In this document: positions 1 through 8,807 of the stretch, one piece after another
Position numbering within the stretch: the first letter of the stretch is position 1
Layout of the letters: each line of letters begins with the position of its first letter
Origin: Pseudomonas silvicola
GTDB taxonomy: Bacteria > Pseudomonadota > Gammaproteobacteria > Pseudomonadales > Pseudomonadaceae
Direction: 5' to 3'
NCBI RefSeq assembly: GCF_026651855.1
Contig: NZ_CP093280.1
Span: 40,001 to 104,000, forward strand
DNA length: 64,000 nucleotides
Position numbers and translations under genes: made by a program
The notes under the pieces: model-generated
Told to the model about the DNA's origin: nothing
The model's database searches: none
What the model saw: the letters and a program-made list of their open reading frames with translations, nothing else

Positions 1-117
1 ACTTATGATGCTGATAATCTTTCTGACTATCAGTCTGAGTCACAAGCACCCACACGAATTGCTTGATTCAGTTGTTAAAGAGCGGTGGTTGATTCTTTCG
101 TCTCAACCGAGGCGCGC
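1..117 (-). other. rRNA operon leader with boxA antitermination site
   Basis: Read on the minus strand this is the transcribed leader that precedes 16S rRNA in Pseudomonas. It contains a boxA-like element GCTCTTTAACA (73-83), where Nus factors assemble the antitermination complex, followed by the conserved leader text ending at the window edge. The 16S gene itself is not in the window. The match to Pseudomonas rrn leaders is from memory; the boxA and the promoters upstream are visible directly. Confidence 0.8.
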
Positions 118-145
118 ATTCTACGCTTTCCTCAGGGTCTGTCAA
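118..145 (-). promoter_or_regulatory. rrn promoter closest to the rRNA genes
   Basis: On the minus strand a perfect -35 TTGACA (140-145) and -10 TAGAAT (118-123) are separated by 16 bp. This is the third of three similar promoters in tandem and would start transcription about 35 bp upstream of boxA. Confidence 0.85.
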
Positions 146-227
146 GCGTTTATTTTGAAGTTTTTCAGAGAATCTCTGACAACTTCAACCACTTGACTCG
201 CTTCGATCTCTCGTTAGCGGGAGGCGA

Positions 228-255
228 ATTCTACAGCGATTTGAGTCGCTGTCAA
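228..255 (-). promoter_or_regulatory. rrn promoter, middle
   Basis: Minus-strand -35 TTGACA (250-255) and -10 TAGAAT (228-233) with a 16 bp spacer, the same two hexamers and spacing as the copy 110 bp downstream. Confidence 0.85.
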
Positions 256-370
256 CTGCCTTTTTCACCGCTTTCGACATTAAAATCGAAACACTTCGGA
301 GCGGGTTACTTTGGTTAACTGCTTGATTATCAAGGAGTTTTCCGTTTGGTCTGCGCTGGAAGTGGGGCGA

Positions 371-398
371 ATTATAGAGGGATCTGTGGGGGCGTCAA
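371..398 (-). promoter_or_regulatory. rrn promoter, farthest upstream
   Basis: Minus-strand -35 TTGACG (393-398) and a perfect -10 TATAAT (371-376), spacer 16 bp. Lying 143 bp upstream of the middle promoter, it completes a three-promoter array driving the rRNA operon off the left edge. Confidence 0.8.
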
Positions 399-503
399 GC
401 ATTGATTTCAACAAATTGCCATAAAGATCAAGAGCTTCCCCGCTTGGCACCATATCAAGGCCACCAAGTGCATGCCTTGATGCTTCTGGCGCTCTTGAGA
501 TCG

Positions 504-711
504 AGCGCCGCCCGCGCGGCGCTTCCCGGGCAAGCCCGGTCCCACATTGGTTTCGGGCCAGTTATTCCTGTGAGATCACCTCGACCGCTTTGTTTGTTCA
601 CTTCAAATCTGTAGTGAAAGGACAAGGCGGACCAGGCAATGGGCCAGACAAAACTGGCCCGAAACAGACGTGGGACCGGGCTTGCCCGGGAAGCGCCGCG
701 CGGGCGGCGCT
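504..711. repeat. Long inverted REP-type repeat pair between msrQ and the rrn promoters
   Basis: Two 60-base arms (504-563 and 652-711) are reverse complements with only 3 mismatches, separated by 88 bp. Each arm holds the REP core GTGGGACCGGGC-TTGCCCGGGAAGC plus a further internal GC palindrome. The rest of the 399-751 gap holds no convincing gene. It lies 3' of msrQ, so the structure could end msrQ transcription or protect its 3' end; it also resembles a mobile REP doublet (REPIN). Confidence 0.8.
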
Positions 712-751
712 TGGTTTTGAGAACGCCGGAAAGCCCAGAGCCCTACACCGC

Positions 752-1351
752 CTAACCCGCACCCAACCGCGGAAGCCGTCGCACCACACCAGGCACGCGC
801 ACCACCATCAACAAAACCCCTACCCCCGCATACACCGACCACTCCTTCAAATCCGCCCGCACCACCCAGAGGAAATGCAGCAACCCCAACCCCAACACTA
901 TATAAGCAAGCCGGTGCAGCGCCTTCCATCGCCGCCCCAACCGCCGCTGGCTGTAGCGATTGGACGTCACCGCCATCACCAGCAGGCAGAGCAACCCCAA
1001 GGCCCCGACAATAATGTAAGGCCGCTTGCGCAGCTCCACGCCCAACTGCCCCCAATCCAGTCCGAGGACAAAGAACAAATAGGCCGCCAAGTGCACGAGC
1101 GCATAAGCAAAGCACCACAACCCCAGTTGCCGCCGCACCGCAACCCAACCCGGCCAGCCGGTAAGCCGCTGCAATGGCGTCATGCACAAGGTCACCATCA
1201 ACAGCACCAAGGTGCCCAAGCCCAGCCGGTCAACCAGCACCTTGCCCGGGTCCGGCCCCAGCGCAAAGATCCAGGCCTGGTACACCCACCAGAATGGCCA
1301 GGCACCCACCACCAGAAACACCAACAACCGCCACCACAGAAAACGCATCAA
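752..1351 (-). CDS. msrQ: MsrQ, heme-binding membrane subunit of the MsrPQ methionine sulfoxide reductase
   Basis: This inner-membrane b-type cytochrome passes electrons from the respiratory chain or flavins to periplasmic MsrP, which repairs oxidised methionines in envelope proteins. The 199-residue protein has about five hydrophobic helices and the family's histidines, including LVHLAAY near residue 87 and LHRLAY and LLHFLW near 146-162, expected to ligate heme. Length and the MRF(L)WWR start fit YedZ/MsrQ. Its start overlaps the msrP stop by the 4 bases ATGA, so the two are translationally coupled. Confidence 0.95.
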   Translation of the reverse strand: MMRFLWWRLLVFLVVGAWPFWWVYQAWIFALGPDPGKVLVDRLGLGTLVLLMVTLCMTPLQRLTGWPGWVAVRRQLGLWCFAYALVHLAAYLFFVLGLDWGQLGVELRKRPYIIVGALGLLCLLVMAVTSNRYSQRRLGRRWKALHRLAYIVLGLGLLHFLWVVRADLKEWSVYAGVGVLLMVVRVPGVVRRLPRLGAG

Positions 1352-2364
1352 TAGTTCTTCCGCAAATCCATACCCGTATAAAGAGAAGCCACCTCCTCCT
1401 CATAACCATTGAACATCTGGGTGTCGCGCACGTTCGGGCTGAACAGCCCGCTGGGCAAGCGCCGCTCGCGGGCCTGGGTCCAGCGGGGATGGTCGACCTT
1501 GGGGTTGACGTTGGCGAAGAAGCCGTACTCGTCCGGTGCGATATTCTGCCAGGTCGTCGTGGGCTGCTCGCTCACCAGGCTGATGCGCACGATGGACTTG
1601 ACGCCCTTGAAGCCATACTTCCACGGCACCACCAACCGCAACGGCGCGCCATTCTGGTTGGGCAGCTCGCGCCCGTACATGCCTACGGCAAGAATGGTCA
1701 GCGGATGCATCGCTTCATCCAAACGCAAGCCTTCTACATAAGGCCACTGGATAAGGGCGAAGTCCGACCGCTGGCCCGGCATCACCGCCGGGTCGTTCAG
1801 GGTCTCAAAACGGATGTACCTGGCTTTGCTGGTCGGCTCGACCTGCTTGAGCAGGTCCGCCAGTGGGAAGCCCAGCCAGGGAATGACCATGGACCACGCC
1901 TCCACGCAACGCATCCGGTAGATGCGCTCCTGCAATTGGTAAGGCTGCATGAAGTCTTCCAGGGCATATCGCCCCGGCTTGGCCACCTCGCCATCAATCA
2001 CCACGCTCCACGGCTCGGTCTTCAGCGCACCAGCATTCGCCGCAGGGTCACCCTTGTCGGTACCGAACTCGTAGTAGTTGTTGTAGTGGGTGGCATCCTT
2101 GAAAGGGGTGATGGCCTCCCCTTTCACCGTTACCGCCTGCCATTGGGTATTCGGCAGCTTCTTGGCGAACCACGTGGGCGCTTTCCCAGGGTCGACGTCC
2201 GCATACAAGGAAGGGTCGGCCGCAGCCAGGCGCGGCAGTCCCGTGGCAGCCAGGGCCAGCATGGAACCACCCAAGAGGGTGCGGCGCGAGAGGTAGGAAG
2301 CGTGAGGGGTGACCTCGGACTCCTTGGAGTCCGAGGCCTTGGCAAGCTTGATCAGCATAAGCAC
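1348..2364 (-). CDS. msrP: MsrP, periplasmic molybdopterin protein-methionine-sulfoxide reductase catalytic subunit
   Basis: MsrP (YedY) reduces methionine sulfoxide in folded periplasmic proteins using a molybdopterin cofactor. The 338-residue product begins with a long twin-arginine signal (SRRTLLGG followed by a hydrophobic stretch ending LAAA, about residues 26-49), consistent with export of the folded cofactor-loaded enzyme. The segment [15 protein letters not shown] carries the conserved cysteine that ligates molybdenum. It is the first gene of msrPQ and overlaps msrQ by 4 bases. Function is by family; I see nothing unusual. Confidence 0.95.
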   Translation of the reverse strand: MLMLIKLAKASDSKESEVTPHASYLSRRTLLGGSMLALAATGLPRLAAADPSLYADVDPGKAPTWFAKKLPNTQWQAVTVKGEAITPFKDATHYNNYYEFGTDKGDPAANAGALKTEPWSVVIDGEVAKPGRYALEDFMQPYQLQERIYRMRCVEAWSMVIPWLGFPLADLLKQVEPTSKARYIRFETLNDPAVMPGQRSDFALIQWPYVEGLRLDEAMHPLTILAVGMYGRELPNQNGAPLRLVVPWKYGFKGVKSIVRISLVSEQPTTTWQNIAPDEYGFFANVNPKVDHPRWTQARERRLPSGLFSPNVRDTQMFNGYEEEVASLYTGMDLRKNY

Positions 2365-2407
2365 TCCACGGTCTGGCTATCACAGCATCAGACCACAGAG
2401 TATGAGC

Positions 2408-3265
2408 TTATTCGGCAGTCTTGTGCCGGCTCTTGCGCAACAGGTACTGCACTGGACCGGAGGCCGCGTAGCAGAGGAAAATCAGCAGCAGGATACGCGG
2501 CGGGTCACTGAAGACCACGGCGAACACCAGTACCACGGCCAGGATGGCCACGAACGGCACACGCCCCTTGAGGTCCAGCTCCTTGAAGCTGTTGTACTTG
2601 ATGTTGCTGACCATCAGCATGCCCGCGGCCGCGACCAGCAGCGCCACCAGGAACGACAGCTTGGAACCCTGGATGCCGTAGTCGCTGAATGCCCACACGG
2701 TACCCGCCACCACACCGGCAGCCGCCGGGCTGGCCAGCCCGATGAAGTAGCGCTTGTCAGCCTTGCCGACCTGGGTATTGAAGCGGGCCAGGCGCAAGGC
2801 AGCGCCCGCTACATAAATGAAGGCGACCATCCAGCCGACCTTGCCCATGTCACCCAGCGCCCAGCCGAAGGCCAGCAGCGCCGGCGCCAGGCCGAAGGCA
2901 ACCATGTCCGACAGTGAGTCGTACTCGGCGCCGAAGGCGCTCTGGGTGTTGGTCATGCGCGCCACGCGGCCGTCCAGGCCATCGAGGACCATGGCGACGA
3001 AAATGGCGATGGCAGCGTACGAGAAGTACTTGGCGGCATCGACAGAATTGCCGGCGCTCAGGGCACTTTGCGCGCTGATGGAATTGATGATCGAGTAGAA
3101 CCCGGCAAACAGGTTCGCCGTGGTGAACAGGTTGGGCAGCAGATAAATGCCGCGATGCCGGACTTTACGCCCTTCTGCGTCATGCCCTTCTTCGACATGC
3201 TCATCGATCGGCAGCAGGCTTTCGGCGTCAGAGGCCGTGTGCGGCTCTTCGGGACGTTCGCTCAT
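2408..3265 (-). CDS. pssA: CDP-diacylglycerol--serine O-phosphatidyltransferase
   Basis: It makes phosphatidylserine from CDP-diacylglycerol and serine, the committed step to phosphatidylethanolamine. The CDP-alcohol phosphotransferase signature is complete: DGLDGRVAR, eight residues, then GAEYDSLSD, with the acidic residues that bind metal. The 285-residue protein is polytopic (about seven to eight helices) after a charged 40-residue cytoplasmic N-terminus. The ATG has an AAGG ribosome site. This is the integral-membrane type, not the peripheral E. coli PssA type. It lies downstream of ilvC but is separated from it by a terminator. Confidence 0.93.
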   Translation of the reverse strand: MSERPEEPHTASDAESLLPIDEHVEEGHDAEGRKVRHRGIYLLPNLFTTANLFAGFYSIINSISAQSALSAGNSVDAAKYFSYAAIAIFVAMVLDGLDGRVARMTNTQSAFGAEYDSLSDMVAFGLAPALLAFGWALGDMGKVGWMVAFIYVAGAALRLARFNTQVGKADKRYFIGLASPAAAGVVAGTVWAFSDYGIQGSKLSFLVALLVAAAGMLMVSNIKYNSFKELDLKGRVPFVAILAVVLVFAVVFSDPPRILLLIFLCYAASGPVQYLLRKSRHKTAE

Positions 3266-3367
3266 GGACAGTACCTTGCAACGGTGTGGAAAGTTTCGAC
3301 AGACGTCTGCGACGAGGGTTCGTCGGCAAACGTTGCAGCTTTATACCAGAACCTGACCACCATAACG

Positions 3368-3393
3368 AAAAAACGCGGCCGAGGCCGCGTTTT
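3368..3393 (-). terminator. Rho-independent terminator of ilvIHC
   Basis: On the minus strand the stem CGCGGCC-TC-GGCCGCG is flanked by A and T runs and ends in TTTTTT. It sits just past the ilvC stop. Confidence 0.9.
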
Positions 3394-3412
3394 CATCGCT
3401 ACAAGGCTTGTA

Positions 3413-4465
<1,053 letters not shown>

Positions 4466-4514
4466 CTAATTTGGTTGAAGGTGGCGGGGCTGCCCGCCAC
4501 CTCTACTGCCTTGT

Positions 4515-5006
4515 TCAGATGCTCAGCACTTTGTCGCCACGTGCGATACCGGTGACCCCGCTGCGCACGGTCTCCAGGATCGAGGCGGTGCCGATGGCCT
4601 GGATGAAGCTGTCGAGCTTGTCGCTGGTGCCAGCCAGTTGCACGGTGTACACGCTGCTGGTGACGTCCACGATCTGCCCGCGGAAAATATCCGTGGTGCG
4701 CTTGATCTCGGCGCGCTGGGCGCCCGTGGCCTTGACCTTGACCAGCATCAGCTCACGCTCGATGTGCGCGCTTTCCGACAGGTCGACCAGCTTGACCACT
4801 TCGATCAGCTTGTTGAGGTTCTTGGTGATCTGCTCGATCACTTCATCGTGGCCGAATGTGGTCAGCGTCAGACGCGACAGGGTCGGGTCTTCGGTAGGGG
4901 CCACGGTCAGGCTTTCGATGTTGTAGTTGCGTTGCGAGAACAACCCGACCACACGGGACAACGCACCCGGTTCGTTTTCCAACAGCAGGGAAATAATGTG
5001 CCGCAT
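4515..5006 (-). CDS. ilvH: Acetolactate synthase small (regulatory) subunit
   Basis: This 163-residue protein binds the catalytic subunit IlvI, raises its activity and confers valine feedback inhibition through an N-terminal ACT domain (MRHIISLLLENEPGALSRV onwards). The start MRHIIS was chosen over a longer frame because it matches the family length; its ATG lies 2 bases from the end of ilvI, implying coupled translation. An 85-base gap separates it from ilvC. Confidence 0.96.
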   Translation of the reverse strand: MRHIISLLLENEPGALSRVVGLFSQRNYNIESLTVAPTEDPTLSRLTLTTFGHDEVIEQITKNLNKLIEVVKLVDLSESAHIERELMLVKVKATGAQRAEIKRTTDIFRGQIVDVTSSVYTVQLAGTSDKLDSFIQAIGTASILETVRSGVTGIARGDKVLSI

Positions 5007-5008
5007 GA

Positions 5009-6733
5009 TTAGGTACGCTCCGTCTTGCTCAGCCACATATCGCGCATCGAACCGTCCTTGATCTGCATCGGGTAGACGTGCTCGGTGACATCGACCTGAA
5101 TATCCAGGAACACCAGACGGTCCTTCATGGCGAAGGCTTTTTCCATCATCGGCTTCAGATCTTTCAGATCGGTGATGCGCATGCCGACGTGGCCATAGGC
5201 CTCGACCAGCTTGACGAAATCAGGCAGCGATTCAACGTACGAGTGCGAGTGACGGCCACCGTAGCTCATGTCCTGCCACTGGCGGACCATGCCCAGCACG
5301 CCGTTGTTCAGCAGAATGATCTTCACCGGCAGGTCGTACTGCAGGCAGGTGGACAGCTCCTGGATGTTCATCTGGATGCTGCCCTCACCGGTCACACAGG
5401 CAACGTGCGCATCGGGGAAGCTCATCTGCACGCCCATGGCCGCCGGCAAGCCGAAGCCCATGGTGCCCAGGCCACCGGAGTTGATCCAGCGGTTAGGCTT
5501 GTTGAACCGGTAGTACTGGGCCGCGAACATCTGGTGCTGGCCCACGTCCGAGGTCACGAAGGCGTCGCCGCCGGTGACTTCGCACAGGGTCTCGATAACG
5601 GTCTGCGGCTTGATCAGGCTGCCGTCACCCTTGTTGTAAGGGAACAGGCCTTTGTCACCACGCCATTCATCGACCTGCTTCCACCAGCTGGCCACCGACT
5701 CCTTGTTCGGGGTTTCGCCGATTTCCTTCAGGGTGGCGACCATTTCGGTCAGCACGCTGTCGACCGGACCAACGATTGGCACGTCGGCCTTGATGGTCTT
5801 GGAGATCGATGCCGGGTCGATGTCGATGTGGATGATCTTGGCGTTCGGGCAAAACTTGGCCGCGCCGTTGATGACACGGTCATCGAAGCGCGCGCCCACG
5901 GCCAGGATCACGTCGGCGTGGTGCATCGCCAGGTTGGCGGTGTAGCTGCCGTGCATGCCCAGCATGCCGACGAACTGACGGTCCATCCCCGGGTAGGCAC
6001 CAAGGCCCATCAGGGTATTGGTGACCGGCAGGTTCAGCAGTTGCGCCAGTTCGGTCAACTGCGCCGAACCACCCCCCAGGATCACGCCACCACCGGCGTA
6101 CATCACCGGACGCTTGGCGGCCAGGAGCATTTCCACGGCCTTGCGGATCTGACCGGAGTGGCCACGAACGGCCGGGCTGTAGGAGCGCAGCTTGGCCTTT
6201 TTCGGGTAGACGTATTCGAACTTCTCGGCCGGGTTGGTCATGTCTTTCGGGATGTCGACAACGACAGGCCCCGGGCGACCGGACTGCGCCAGGTAGAAAG
6301 CTTTCTTCAGGACTTCAGGGATCTCGGATGCGTGCTTGACCATGAAGCTGTGCTTCACGATCGGCCGGGAGATACCGATCATGTCGGTTTCCTGGAACGC
6401 ATCGGTACCCACCAGGGTGCTGGCAACCTGGCCGGACAGCACGACCATGGGAATAGAGTCCATGTAGGCCGTGGCGATACCGGTGATGGCATTGGTCGCG
6501 CCTGGGCCGGAGGTCACCAGTACCACGCCGGCCTTGCCGGTGGCACGGGCATAGCCGTCAGCCATATGGGTCGCGGCCTGCTCGTGGCGAACCAGGATGT
6601 GTTCCACTTCCGGTTCTTTGAACAGGGCATCGTAAACATGCAGGAGAGCACCGCCAGGGTACCCGTAGATGTGCTTAACGCCTTCGTCACGCAAAAAGCG
6701 GACGACCATCTCAGCGCCAGATAAAAGCTCCAC
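5009..6733 (-). CDS. ilvI: Acetolactate synthase large (catalytic) subunit
   Basis: It condenses two pyruvates, or pyruvate and 2-oxobutyrate, using ThDP, FAD and Mg. The ThDP-activating glutamate is in the [14 protein letters not shown] segment near residue 48. The C-terminal ThDP/Mg motif reads GEGSIQMN...LNN, with Glu where most enzymes have Asp (GDG). A GTG start preceded by AGAGGTGA gives the usual 574 residues; upstream in-frame codons lack a ribosome site. First gene of ilvIHC. Confidence 0.96.
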   Translation of the reverse strand: MELLSGAEMVVRFLRDEGVKHIYGYPGGALLHVYDALFKEPEVEHILVRHEQAATHMADGYARATGKAGVVLVTSGPGATNAITGIATAYMDSIPMVVLSGQVASTLVGTDAFQETDMIGISRPIVKHSFMVKHASEIPEVLKKAFYLAQSGRPGPVVVDIPKDMTNPAEKFEYVYPKKAKLRSYSPAVRGHSGQIRKAVEMLLAAKRPVMYAGGGVILGGGSAQLTELAQLLNLPVTNTLMGLGAYPGMDRQFVGMLGMHGSYTANLAMHHADVILAVGARFDDRVINGAAKFCPNAKIIHIDIDPASISKTIKADVPIVGPVDSVLTEMVATLKEIGETPNKESVASWWKQVDEWRGDKGLFPYNKGDGSLIKPQTVIETLCEVTGGDAFVTSDVGQHQMFAAQYYRFNKPNRWINSGGLGTMGFGLPAAMGVQMSFPDAHVACVTGEGSIQMNIQELSTCLQYDLPVKIILLNNGVLGMVRQWQDMSYGGRHSHSYVESLPDFVKLVEAYGHVGMRITDLKDLKPMMEKAFAMKDRLVFLDIQVDVTEHVYPMQIKDGSMRDMWLSKTERT

Positions 6734-7133
6734 GTTGTTCACCTCTAAAACGCCAGAATACCGCTCCATGGGAACGGGTCTTAATAGGTTTACTGCCAGC
6801 AGAGCATGAGCGACGGTGGTCGCCGACTACGTCAGCACTGACTGAGCAAGTATTGGGACTTCCCCAAAGTGTTGCGGGGGTTTCCCACCCAGCGCGAGGT
6901 AACGCGTTGCGGGTGTAACAGGTCGGCGCGGGTGTGCGCCTCATGATCTGCCGAGCGGGTCTGCTTCTGGCAGTCCCTCTACAGCGGGAATACGATTGTT
7001 GTGATTCGCGGCGCTCAAGTCAAGCCATCTGTTGCAATTTAATGCGTGCTAATTTTTCAGCCAGATGCAGAAAACATTTGCTCAGAACCGCCCAAGGTAG
7101 TTTCATGATTGCGTTAATGGTCAAGGAATTAGC
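6734..7133. other. 400-base divergent intergenic region, no gene seen
   Basis: It separates ilvI (minus) from the DUF4124 gene (plus) and must hold both promoters. I looked for an attenuator leader peptide rich in Val, Leu or Ile upstream of ilvI and found none; short frames here have no such composition. A plus-strand AT-rich patch around 7035-7060 precedes the DUF4124 gene. No terminator hairpin with a T-run was evident. Confidence 0.5.
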
Positions 7134-7568
7134 ATGCGAGCGATCATCTTCGGCGCCCTCGCGCTGGCATTGGCAAGCCCCGCCGGGCTGGCCGCGCAGA
7201 TCTACAAATGGGTCGATGACCAGGGCGTGACGCACTTCGACGCCCAACCGCCAGCGGGGCAGAATGCCACCCAGGTGGACCCGGCCAAGCCTGTACCGGC
7301 CCCCACGCAGGTTCCCCCCAATGCGCCGAGCGCCAGCCAGGGCCGGGCTGCCCAACAGGCTGCCGATCGTCAGGTGCGGCAGCAGGTACAGGATCAGGAA
7401 GAAAAAATGGCGGCGTTTTGTGACACCAGTCGAAAGAACCTGGCGCAGTTGCAGAACAATCCGCGGGTACGGCAGGACATGGGAGGGGAATTGCGGCGGC
7501 TGACGGAGGAAGAGCGCCAAGCGAAGATAACCTTGACGCAGAAGCAGATCGACGACAACTGCCAATGA
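7134..7568 (+). CDS. DUF4124 domain-containing exported protein
   Basis: A 144-residue protein with a cleavable signal peptide (about residues 1-20, ending GLAAQ) followed by a DUF4124 module, IYKWVDDQGVTHFDAQPP, a short beta-rich motif found in many gammaproteobacterial periplasmic proteins. The middle is rich in Pro, Ala and Gln and the C-terminus is predicted helical and charged. Function unknown. The start is supported by AAGGA 7 bases upstream. It is convergent with yqcC. Confidence 0.85.
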   Translation: MRAIIFGALALALASPAGLAAQIYKWVDDQGVTHFDAQPPAGQNATQVDPAKPVPAPTQVPPNAPSASQGRAAQQAADRQVRQQVQDQEEKMAAFCDTSRKNLAQLQNNPRVRQDMGGELRRLTEEERQAKITLTQKQIDDNCQ

Positions 7569-7623
7569 TACCGCGGGCTCGGCCCCATCGGTTGGCGGTA
7601 ACCCCCCTGTGGGACCGAGCGGA

Positions 7624-7953
7624 TCAACCTGCCTGGGTGATCAGTTCGTCGAACTGATGCAGCAGTACGCGGATGCCCCGGCTCTTGTGGGCGTCGTTGG
7701 CGTACACCATTTCAGCCATCGCCAAGATACCCGACGCATTGGGCAGCGGCATATCCTGCTCCAGGATCTGCTTCATGCGCGGCAGGAAAATCCACTGCAA
7801 CCATTGTGAAAAATCCAGCGTGTCGACGCTGAAAGGCTCTTGGCTGGCCAATTGTTCGGCGCTGGGCGGGGTCTCGTCCCACCACCCCTGCACCCGCAGT
7901 TCACGCTCGATCAGCAGCAGATGGTCGGCGATCTGCGGAAAACGTGCGTCCAT
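7624..7953 (-). CDS. yqcC: YqcC family protein
   Basis: A small (109 residues) all-helical cytoplasmic protein of the YqcC family, with the typical RELRVQGWWDETPPSAEQLASQEPFSVDTLDFSQWLQWIF-type core. In enterobacteria yqcC sits beside truC; here it is 3' of lpoP, separated by 2 bases. The ATG start giving MDARFPQ was preferred to a TTG two codons earlier. The biochemical role is not established. Confidence 0.88.
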   Translation of the reverse strand: MDARFPQIADHLLLIERELRVQGWWDETPPSAEQLASQEPFSVDTLDFSQWLQWIFLPRMKQILEQDMPLPNASGILAMAEMVYANDAHKSRGIRVLLHQFDELITQAG

Positions 7954-7955
7954 CT

Positions 7956-8696
7956 TCAATCCCCCGAAGCTTTCTGACGAGCCTGTGCGGCGCCGGCCGA
8001 ATCACCCTGTTTCTCGCGTGCCTGGGCAATGGTAGTCCACAGGCTGGCCTGCAGGTCTGGGCGGCCGTTGGCGTAGGTCAGAGCGCGGCGGGCCAGTTGC
8101 TCGGCCTGAGGCGCGTCACCCTGGGACAAGCGCACCTGAGCCAGGCGGTAAAGCACCTGCGGCTCACGCGGGGCAATGCGCTGGGCACGCTCCAGGCTCG
8201 ACGAGGCACCGTTGAGGTCGCCGCCGCCCTGTTGTTGCTGGGCGGTGGTCAGCAAGGCCAGCACCGGGCCGTCGAGCTGTTCGTCGGCCGCCAGGCCGCC
8301 ACTGGTGTTGTTGGTGGGGATACCGGTAGGCGCATTGCTGGTCGCCGGCATGCTGTAGTTGCTGGTGACCGGCGCGCTGTTATAGGCCTGGGGCGTGATC
8401 GGGGCCGAGGTGCTCGGCCCAGGGGTAATCGGCCCGGTATTGATCGGCGCGCTCTGGGGCGCGGCGAAGGTCATGGGTGCCGAATCGCCCTGAGGCATCA
8501 CGACCACACCGGAATCTTGCGACATGGCGGCCGGCGCCTGGCGCTGGACCGAGGCATAACCGCGGTTGGCCGATACTCGCTCACTGTTGGACACGGCGGT
8601 ACTGGAGTCCACCACCGGGATCGACCCTTGCGGCACACTGGCGCAACCGTTGAGCAGTGCCAGCGCCGTTACAGCAGGAAACCACCACTTATTCAC
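7956..8696 (-). CDS. lpoP: LpoP, outer-membrane lipoprotein activator of PBP1b
   Basis: In Pseudomonas LpoP reaches from the outer membrane to stimulate the peptidoglycan synthase PBP1b, replacing enterobacterial LpoB. The 246-residue product has a lipoprotein signal with lipobox LNGC (Cys18), a long low-complexity Pro/Thr/Ser/Ala linker (about 25-140) suited to spanning the periplasm, and a C-terminal TPR-like helical domain (about 150-240, including LERAQRIAPREPQVLYRLAQV). It lies directly downstream of mrcB, its expected partner. The function is inferred from this synteny and architecture. Confidence 0.9.
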   Translation of the reverse strand: MNKWWFPAVTALALLNGCASVPQGSIPVVDSSTAVSNSERVSANRGYASVQRQAPAAMSQDSGVVVMPQGDSAPMTFAAPQSAPINTGPITPGPSTSAPITPQAYNSAPVTSNYSMPATSNAPTGIPTNNTSGGLAADEQLDGPVLALLTTAQQQQGGGDLNGASSSLERAQRIAPREPQVLYRLAQVRLSQGDAPQAEQLARRALTYANGRPDLQASLWTTIAQAREKQGDSAGAAQARQKASGD

Positions 8697-8717
8697 TTCG
8701 ATTCCTCTTTACGGAAG

Positions 8718-8797
8718 AAGCTGCACGTTTCAAGCGGCAAGCGGCAGGAAAAAACCGCCGCGCCCCGCCTCGACATGCCGCTTTTAGCTTGCAGCTT
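8718..8797. repeat. Inverted repeat between mrcB and lpoP
   Basis: The left arm AAGCTGCA-N6-AAGCGGCA is repeated in reverse complement on the right, with a different N6. It could form an intercistronic hairpin that differentially stabilises the two messages. The AGCTGCAAGCT text resembles a common Pseudomonas repeat. There is no T-run, so it is unlikely to be a simple terminator. Confidence 0.6.
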
Positions 8798-8807
8798 AAA
8801 GCTGTGT

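Noticed and set aside
590-1354. Proline/glutamine-rich frame antisense to msrQ
   Set aside because: It overlaps msrQ and the REP inverted repeat; low-complexity composition is explained by the antisense of a GC-rich membrane gene.
6770-7133. Leader-peptide attenuator upstream of ilvI
   Set aside because: No short frame with clustered Val, Leu or Ile codons and no terminator stem with a T-run was found.
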